A stretch of 64,000 nucleotides of DNA from Leptasterias polaris (taxonomy: Eukaryota > Echinodermata > Asteroidea > Forcipulatida > Asteriidae), in contig JAZGTN010000176.1 in assembly GCA_037783415.1 (NCBI GenBank), positions 2,046,001-2,110,000 of the forward strand, given 5' to 3'. A program made the translations under genes and the position numbers. Position 1 is the first letter of the stretch; every line of letters begins with the position of its first letter. A model generated the notes under the pieces. It was not told where the DNA came from, ran no database searches, and was given only the letters and a program-made list of their open reading frames with translations. Positions 61,601 to 64,000 of this stretch are shown here, piece by piece.

Positions 61601-63809
61601 TACGTTTAAAAACATGGCCACGTGATGTCCTCTCGACCAATCAGAATGGTTAAACTGTCCCAGGTAATTATGAATATGCATCGAAATTTGCTGGAGACTG
61701 AGATTGCACAAGGGCATGCCAAGGCCATGTAGAACCCTCCTATGCAGCTTAGTGGAACAGTGTATGGTATTTGAGTCAAATTCTAAATGCAACAAAATAC
61801 AACAATGTGTAAAATTGTGAGCATTTTGCTGTATTTAGCAGGATAAGGTTACACCATTTGCGGACTTTCGCAAATGCCTTTAATGCCCAATGTGTTCCGG
61901 TTTTAAAACGCGTGCGTAACTTGGCCAACGTTTGCACTGTCCACCAGATTGGAATGCATACCAGGCTACCTGTAAAAAGCCTGGAGAGGTTTTGATGAAA
62001 ATTGAACATGTCTCAGCTATTAACGACCAAATTAAAATGCAAAGCTTACCTTTTTTGTTCCAAGGAAAAGCATGTGCTCCAGGAAATGTGCCAGGCCTGG
62101 TATTTCCCATGGATCAGACATTGAACCTGTAAAGTTTTAAACAATAATGATTTTAGTTTGTTGCTTTACTCTCAAGGCCTACTCGCCCACAGGCAATCTC
62201 AATCCGTCTCTATCCTCCACTAAAAAAACAAAGGATCTGTGTATGCGGTATATAAAAAACAATTGATTTTAAATATTTTTGATTAAACCATTCCTGTTTG
62301 GAATTGAAGATGCACTATTTTTCTCTTTCACACTCCCTCGATCCTCCTCTCCTGTGTCACTCCACACCAATCTGTTTTGACTTGAATAAGATTGGAATGC
62401 CCAACCCAGATAATAAGCAGATGTTATTTGGGCCTACAACCCTCAGTCCTTCTGAATCCTTCATTTCAGCAAAGGGGATATAGAACGACTCGGGAGGTAA
62501 GAGTTTACCTTGTCAATTAGTATGCCTGGGCGACTAGTGAAATTTACTACTCAACTAGTTGCGCCTCAAATAGTTGCGACCTCGACACTAGTCGCAACTA
62601 ATTTTTAATTCCCATGATGCATTGCGGTACCAATAGTAAAATTCACGCTGAAAGGATTGAAGGATTTTGTCACTGATGTCCAATTGTTTTTTGTAAGTAA
62701 ATTATGTTGTCGTGAATAGTTTGTTTTCACAAAGCAAGTAATCACGGCTTCGACACTAGTCGCACTAGTCGCCCAGGCTTATTAGGCAAAGTAAAATAAA
62801 TAACATGTTGCTCGTCCGGACTTTTAAAAAAGTTGGTGAGGGAGGTCCTTGTTATTTGTTATTTTCAAATTTTTTGTTATTTTTTTCAATATGGCCACCA
62901 TGTCTATGATGGCCGCCATATCGTATTTGAAGATGGTTTTATGGTTCTGTATGTCCTCAAATTCTGTTTAAAGGTTGCCATGTGTGTTTCTGTGTCCATT
63001 TCGATACATATTGTTATTCTTTCCAAGAGTTCTTCTTGCTTTTGCTCCAAAATTATTTTGTGTGTGTGGCATCACGTCCTGGTGCAAAGATCTCGTACAA
63101 AAAAGAACTGTGGCAAAATGTTTCAAAGAAAATGTGGAGTTTCTCACGATTGCGTTGTGGAGTGGAAATAGCATTTTTTGTAGGCCTACATGCAAGAAAG
63201 ATGATGAAATTGCTCAATAAAAATGAAGGATACATTTAAAATAGATCTCAATATGTAAATTGATTTCAAAGATTAAAAAAAAAGAAAAAAAAAAAATTAT
63301 TTTTTTGTAAAATAACAAATTACAAAAAATTCGGTGTGGCCTCCAAAATCGGAGCGGGCGGGGACGAGCAACATGTTATTTATTTTACTTGGCCTTAATG
63401 ATCAATTTAAATGCGTTCCTATACAACTTACAAGAAATATGCACCACCTATTTCTAAATTCCGGTAAAAACCTTGCTACTGCAGTTTTAAGGTAGAGTGA
63501 GAAGCAAATTCTTTTTTACTAAATGATGAGTACTGCAGCTCTGCCAAATTCAGACTACTATAAAGTAAATCATGAAGTTCATTATAGCCTACAGTACATG
63601 TACCTATATTGACGTCCATCGCTGCAGCTGCTTTCTCACTCGTAGGGTCACTAATGAGTAAGATGGTCATCCCATTGGTCAATTCCAAACCACGATACAT
63701 ACGCTTGTCCTCAGCAGACTTGACGATCGTGTCAATACGTTTTGCGATGCTGCTCTCCGCGGCCATTTTGGAAGCTGACCGAGATGAAGACAAAGATTGA
63801 TTCCTCACT
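37563..63809 (-). CDS. IDE: Insulin-degrading enzyme (insulysin, M16A metalloprotease), 23 exons, only the leader exon missing
   Basis: I joined 23 GT-AG exons; the reading frame is continuous through all 22 junctions. The protein is 993 aa from the Met at 63766 (human 978 from its internal Met42). IDE is a zinc protease that forms a closed two-half chamber and degrades insulin, amyloid-beta and other small amyloidogenic peptides, mainly in cytosol. Visible landmarks in order: HFLEHM zinc motif (exon 3); [10 protein letters not shown] with the third zinc ligand Glu (exon 6); exosite segment [17 protein letters not shown] (exon 10); second-half substrate-binding [14 protein letters not shown] with the Arg and Tyr that position the substrate (exons 20-21); polyanion-site lysines RRLEKPKKL (exon 22); C-terminal SKL. 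The exon 3 motif has Leu where human has Cys110. An 82-bp tandem array follows exon 7. The gene is convergent with MARCHF5. Confidence 0.96.
38151..38365 (-). CDS. IDE: IDE exon 23
   Basis: [35 protein letters not shown] (human AVDAPRRHKVSVHV), then a less conserved Pro/Gly-rich stretch to PPMPQ. Acceptor ATCAG at 38366, donor GTAAGG. Confidence 0.95.
38448..38530 (+). mobile_element. Truncated tRNA-related SINE
   Basis: AACAAAGATATTGATAATTT then GGCTGGATAGCTCAGCTGGT...GCACCGG; truncated after the D-arm equivalent. Same family as 37130-37405; lies in the intron between IDE exons 22 and 23. Confidence 0.65.
38801..38948 (-). CDS. IDE: IDE exon 22
   Basis: [29 protein letters not shown] (human RRLDKPKKL, basic polyanion/ATP site), [17 protein letters not shown]. 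Donor AGAG|GTACGT. Confidence 0.95.
39268..39490. repeat. Three degenerate ~70-bp G-rich units beside IDE exon 21
   Basis: Units of GCATGTTTTGGTTG..GTGTTGAGGGAGAA..GTTGTGGGGGGGAA. C-rich on the IDE strand, starting only about 12 bases after the exon 21 donor. Confidence 0.6.
39503..39627 (-). CDS. IDE: IDE exon 21
   Basis: [42 protein letters not shown]. The first Tyr corresponds to human Tyr831, which contacts the substrate at the catalytic zinc. Confidence 0.95.
40195..40440 (+). mobile_element. Possible LINE 3' coding remnant
   Basis: A frame ending [20 protein letters not shown] resembles the LWNSLP..(R)S...F...L end of CR1/L2-like reverse transcriptase ORFs. Weak, with no upstream RT. 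Confidence 0.3.
40869..41554 (+). mobile_element. 686-bp piggyBac-type element with transposase N-terminal remnant
   Basis: TTAACCCTTTGGTGCAC at the left and its exact complement at the right (17 bases), with TTAA as target site. Inside, a frame ending at 41291 encodes [20 protein letters not shown] followed by an acidic run with many Asp/Glu. Short acidic leaders of this type precede the catalytic core in piggyBac-like transposases. The core is deleted, so this is a nonautonomous deletion derivative. Located in the intron between IDE exons 20 and 21. Confidence 0.8.
42122..42289 (-). CDS. IDE: IDE exon 20
   Basis: [36 protein letters not shown]. Retains both Cys equivalent to human Cys812 and Cys819 and the Arg equivalent to Arg824. 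Donor CTAG|GTAAGA. Confidence 0.95.
42380..42560 (+). mobile_element. Second tRNA-derived SINE family
   Basis: GGGCTAGCTCGGTGGTCTGG (A-box), GGTTCAAATACC (B-box), then GGGAAAGTACTGAGTATACA in the body. Fragments of the same body and head recur at 48835-49075. Confidence 0.6.
42689..42870 (-). mobile_element. tRNA-Leu-like SINE body, antisense fragment
   Basis: Complement of the body of 34257-34530 (GCCAGAAACACCGAGGCAAA...ACATCCGAAGGACAAAGCAA). The tRNA head is absent. Confidence 0.65.
43027..43138 (-). CDS. IDE: IDE exon 19
   Basis: [37 protein letters not shown] (human [18 protein letters not shown]). Donor GATG|GTAAGA. Confidence 0.95.
43212..43608 (+). mobile_element. tRNA-related SINE insertion
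   Basis: The left part (AAACTGACTGGGTAAATTT) is the complement of the family tail. It is followed by the CTGCCGCTTCCCAGG block and a tRNA-like head (GGCTAGATAGCTCATTTGGT, GGTTCATATCC) and a TTTTTCTTTGTTCAACCC tail. Likely two copies in opposing orientation. Confidence 0.65.
44751..44842 (-). CDS. IDE: IDE exon 18
   Basis: [20 protein letters not shown] (human [20 protein letters not shown]), then NMTQQ. Donor CAACAG|GTGAGT. Confidence 0.95.
44914..45509. mobile_element. 596-bp piggyBac-type MITE
   Basis: TTAACCCTTTCAGCCCCAAG at the left is perfectly complementary to the right end, with TTAA at both ends. No coding. A different family from 13882/17720 and from 40869. Lies just 5' (on the gene strand) of IDE exon 18. 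Confidence 0.85.
45907..46027 (-). CDS. IDE: IDE exon 17
   Basis: [20 protein letters not shown] (human [20 protein letters not shown]), [16 protein letters not shown]. Acceptor AATGCAG, donor GACG|GTAAGC. Confidence 0.95.
46678..46832 (+). repeat. Interspersed repeat R1, copy 3
   Basis: Nearly identical to 31880-32033, including the 30-base block CATTGATACCTCACCATGCA.... Ends about 105 bases before IDE exon 16. Confidence 0.75.
46937..47047 (-). CDS. IDE: IDE exon 16
   Basis: [37 protein letters not shown] (human [35 protein letters not shown]). Confidence 0.95.
48178..48322 (-). CDS. IDE: IDE exon 15
   Basis: [48 protein letters not shown]. Corresponds to human [20 protein letters not shown]. 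Donor AAT|GTGAGT. Confidence 0.95.
48835..49075. mobile_element. Fragments of the second tRNA-SINE family
   Basis: GGGAAAGTACTGAGTATACA (body) at 48840, then ACCGGGCAAGCTTGGTGG and GGTTTGAATCCCACCCAA (head/B-box) near 48992-49030. The pieces are out of order relative to 42380-42560, so the copy is broken. Confidence 0.5.
49451..49683 (-). CDS. IDE: IDE exon 14
   Basis: [20 protein letters not shown], then an extra ~9 residues relative to human around [12 protein letters not shown], then [20 protein letters not shown] (human [20 protein letters not shown]). Donor GCGAG|GTACGT. Confidence 0.95.
50119..50212 (+). mobile_element. tRNA-SINE, sense arm of a perfect 94-bp inverted pair
   Basis: GAGGAGCAAAGTGAGTTGGG ... 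GGTTCAATTCC (B-box) ... TTCTTTATTCACCCA. Exactly complementary over 94 bases to 51069-51162. Confidence 0.85.
50496..50698. mobile_element. 203-bp MITE, GGGCCTAATTTCATGGCTCT ends
   Basis: 26-base inverted ends with one mismatch. The interior has repeated GCGCTTAC/GTAAGCGC words. Located between the two inverted SINE arms, within IDE intron 13. Confidence 0.8.
51069..51162 (-). mobile_element. tRNA-SINE, antisense arm of a perfect 94-bp inverted pair
   Basis: Complement of 50119-50212 with no mismatch seen. It is immediately followed by a LINE fragment starting at 51163. Confidence 0.85.
51163..51545 (+). mobile_element. CR1/L2-type LINE 3' fragment
   Basis: Encodes [40 protein letters not shown], then after a frame change [20 protein letters not shown]. 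These are the hallmark C-terminal motifs of Jockey/CR1/L2 reverse transcriptase ORFs. Ends TAGCGCTCTATAAATG plus an ATT-rich tail. Truncated at the 5' end and frameshifted; inactive. Confidence 0.85.
51603..51705 (-). CDS. IDE: IDE exon 13
   Basis: [34 protein letters not shown] (human [34 protein letters not shown]). Donor GAG|GTGATT, a weaker but plausible site. Confidence 0.95.
52301..52407 (-). CDS. IDE: IDE exon 12
   Basis: [35 protein letters not shown] (human [34 protein letters not shown]). Acceptor TTGCAG, donor TCAG|GTAGAT. Confidence 0.95.
53122..53280. mobile_element. Head-to-head tRNA-SINE fragments
   Basis: An antisense head (CTAGAGCGGGATTTGAACCT) is joined to a sense tail (GGCTCAAATCCCAGTCAGGT ... 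CAGTTAGTTTCCCTTGTGGC). Lies directly before the exon 11 donor. A (GT)n run precedes it at 53090-53114. Confidence 0.6.
53289..53461 (-). CDS. IDE: IDE exon 11
   Basis: [57 protein letters not shown] (human [38 protein letters not shown]). Confidence 0.95.
53540..53817 (+). mobile_element. tRNA-related SINE insertion
   Basis: CCCTTGTGGTTTATTATTTA, the CTGGCTGCCGCTTCCCAGG block, AACAAAGATATTGACAAAAT, then a damaged tRNA-like head (AGCTCAGTTGGTGGAGCGC) and a TTTTTCTTTATTCAACCCC tail. Same layout as 37130-37405. Confidence 0.7.
53913..54078 (-). CDS. IDE: IDE exon 10 (exosite)
   Basis: [20 protein letters not shown] then [20 protein letters not shown] (human [40 protein letters not shown]). It contains the His/Gly/Glu residues that anchor substrate N-termini in the exosite. 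Confidence 0.96.
54716..54805 (-). CDS. IDE: IDE exon 9
   Basis: [28 protein letters not shown] (human [28 protein letters not shown]). Exactly 30 codons, phase 0 at both ends. Confidence 0.95.
55598..55710 (-). CDS. IDE: IDE exon 8
   Basis: [38 protein letters not shown] (human [38 protein letters not shown]). Confidence 0.95.
55782..55850 (-). repeat. Interspersed repeat R1, antisense fragment
   Basis: TTTTGAGGCATTGCATGGTG, the complement of the 30-base R1 core, plus adjoining sequence. In the intron between IDE exons 7 and 8. Confidence 0.65.
56345..56456. mobile_element. Truncated copy of the 160-bp foldback MITE
   Basis: Matches 35350-35458 from AATAGATCATCCATTAAGC through GGTGATCAGATTTCGC. 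It then breaks abruptly at the first unit of the 82-bp array; the right third is missing. Confidence 0.8.
56456..57060 (-). repeat. 82-bp tandem array of the IDE exon 7 3' end plus 5' splice site
   Basis: CCATGATGTT recurs at 56462, 56541, 56620, 56702, 56784, 56866, 56948 and 57030 (spacing 79, 79, then 82). The rightmost copy is the genuine exon 7 end. Each unit carries codons for [14 protein letters not shown] (with small changes) followed by GTATGTATG. There are therefore six extra complete splice donors in the intron, plus one truncated unit at the far end. Confidence 0.95.
57009..57131 (-). CDS. IDE: IDE exon 7
   Basis: [40 protein letters not shown] (human [27 protein letters not shown]). 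The true donor is AGAG|GTATGT at 57009/57008. Its 3' part seeds the 82-bp array immediately downstream. Confidence 0.95.
57418..57836 (+). mobile_element. LINE reverse-transcriptase C-terminal fragment
   Basis: [20 protein letters not shown], then after a frame change [40 protein letters not shown] and [20 protein letters not shown]. This is the typical end of a Jockey/CR1-like RT ORF. Frameshifted and 5'-truncated. Confidence 0.85.
58260..58429 (-). CDS. IDE: IDE exon 6 (third zinc ligand)
   Basis: [56 protein letters not shown]. The Glu of DSENEKN corresponds to human Glu189, the third zinc ligand. Human has APLF as CPLF. Confidence 0.96.
58800..59030 (-). mobile_element. tRNA-derived SINE, antisense, degraded
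   Basis: The complement reads GTGACCGAGCGGTCTAGTGC, a Leu/Ser-type tRNA head. It is followed by CTGGTGGCTAAGTCACCAGG and a CTTGAGAAACACACTTT body. Related to but distinct from the 34257 family. Confidence 0.5.
59219..59322 (-). CDS. IDE: IDE exon 5
   Basis: [34 protein letters not shown] (human [34 protein letters not shown]). Splits an Arg codon (AG|G) with exon 6. Confidence 0.96.
59549..59655. mobile_element. ~107-bp foldback MITE
   Basis: CACACAGATCCTTGTCATTT and its near complement AAATGACAAGGATCTATGTG form the ends. A related half-copy lies near 53060-53095. Confidence 0.6.
59978..60004 (-). CDS. IDE: IDE exon 4 (27-nt microexon)
   Basis: Nine codons, YPSENAYSQ (human YPKENEYSQ), between TTTCAG at 60005 and CTCAG|GTGAGT. 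Phase 0 at both ends, so it could be skipped without a frameshift, which would remove nine residues near the zinc-site helix. Confidence 0.93.
60366..60655 (-). mobile_element. tRNA-Leu(CAA)-derived SINE, antisense, best copy
   Basis: On the minus strand: GTGGCCGAATGGATAAGAGA, an anticodon arm CCAGA-CTCAAGC-TCTGG (anticodon CAA), a long variable arm and GATTTCGAGTCCTGG B-box. The body is TTGCTTCGTCCTTCGGATGG. Clear descent from tRNA-Leu; no intact acceptor stem, so not a tRNA gene. Confidence 0.75.
62050..62126 (-). CDS. IDE: IDE exon 3 (zinc-binding HxxEH)
   Basis: [25 protein letters not shown]. The inverted zinc motif HFLEH is complete: two His ligands and the catalytic Glu. Human has HFCEH. 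Acceptor TTTACAG, donor AAAAAG|GTAAGC. Confidence 0.96.
62524..62778. mobile_element. 255-bp MITE, GCCTGGGCGACTAGTG ends
   Basis: 16-base perfect inverted ends, with ACTAGTCGC/TAGTTGCG words repeated subterminally on both sides. Sits in the intron between IDE exons 2 and 3, seven bases from the next element. Confidence 0.8.
62785..63394. mobile_element. ~610-bp PIF/Harbinger-like MITE
   Basis: Left GGCAAAGTAAAATAAATAAC and right complement GGCCAAGTAAAATAAATAAC extend to 33 bases of inverted repeat with one mismatch. TTA on both outer sides is consistent with a 3-bp target duplication. The interior is AT-rich without transposase. Confidence 0.75.
63604..63809 (-). CDS. IDE: IDE exon 2 (internal start Met)
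   Basis: Acceptor TTTTATTTTACAG at 63810. The frame is open from the acceptor ([13 protein letters not shown]) into [20 protein letters not shown], then [20 protein letters not shown] and MDVNI. The ATG at 63766 corresponds to human Met42, the cytosolic start. Upstream codons would continue a leader encoded by an exon beyond the window. The donor is ATAG|GTACAT. Confidence 0.92.
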
Positions 63810-63863
63810 CTGTAAAATAAAAAAAATTAGAATTATATAATGTTGAGCGCAATGGGCTCGATA

Positions 63864-63995
63864 AATCTCAAGATTGAGCAGAACAATTTTAAGAATTTCC
63901 CCTAAATTGAGCACTCTGACTCACTCAATCTTAAGATTGAGCGGAACAATTTTTTTAATTTTTCCCCTAAATTGAGCACTCAATCTTAAGATTAT
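63864..63995. repeat. ~63-bp repeat with CTCAATCTTAAGATTGAG palindrome
   Basis: AGATTGAGC(A/G)GAACAATTTT...AATT..CCCCTAAATTGAGCACTC occurs twice, 63 bases apart. The CTCAATCTTAAGATTGAG between them is an 18-base perfect palindrome. Directly upstream of IDE exon 2, running to the window edge. Confidence 0.75.
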
Positions 63996-64000
63996 CACAC

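Noticed and set aside
63766..63808. IDE starting at 63808 with an N-terminal MRNQ
   Set aside because: The codon there is GTG, directly after a splice acceptor. These residues are a continuation from an upstream exon, and the first ATG in the exon is at 63766.

Overview
The window is animal nuclear DNA: AT-rich, with GT-AG introns, tRNA-derived SINEs, LINE tails, TTAA-flanked and other inverted-repeat elements, and one short interstitial (TTAGGG)n-type run. The three protein genes are one-to-one recognisable against vertebrate proteins but clearly diverged. The repeat style suggests a marine invertebrate deuterostome, most likely an echinoderm. That taxonomic call is inference; I cannot prove phylum or class from sequence alone.

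Layout. (1) 5385-6674 (minus): first coding exon of a CPEB2/3/4-class (Orb2-like) cytoplasmic polyadenylation element-binding protein. It is Q-rich and prion-like. Its downstream intron fills 1-5384 and contains a perfect 825-bp tandem duplication; the RNA-binding exons lie beyond the left edge. (2) 16387-24191 (plus): a complete four-coding-exon MARCHF5 (MITOL) gene, encoding an E3 ligase of the outer mitochondrial membrane, 290 aa. (3) 37563-63809 (minus): insulin-degrading enzyme (IDE), 23 exons assembled splice by splice with continuous reading frame. Only the most 5' (leader) exon is missing, presumably beyond the right edge. The spliced protein has 993 aa from the internal Met, ends in Ser-Lys-Leu, and has HFLEH where human IDE has HFCEH.

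The order and orientation CPEB(-) / MARCHF5(+) / IDE(-) is the same as CPEB3-MARCHF5-IDE on human chromosome 10. CPEB and MARCHF5 are head to head, and MARCHF5 and IDE are tail to tail. The window is therefore a conserved microsynteny block, and its CPEB gene sits in the locus that vertebrate CPEB3 occupies.

The remainder is intron and intergenic DNA dense in repeats. The most notable are: a 2.2-kb 33-bp satellite with a 357-bp higher-order period (26.6-28.8 kb); an 82-bp tandem array in IDE made of copies of the 3' end of exon 7 plus its 5' splice site (56.4-57.06 kb); three TTAA-ended piggyBac-type families, one retaining a transposase-like N-terminus; a 1.27-kb element with 27-bp perfect inverted ends holding three 51-bp units with CRE-like and CCAAT motifs; several tRNA-SINE families, including a perfect 94-bp inverted SINE pair inside an IDE intron; and many short MITEs. 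I found no genuine tRNA, rRNA or CRISPR.
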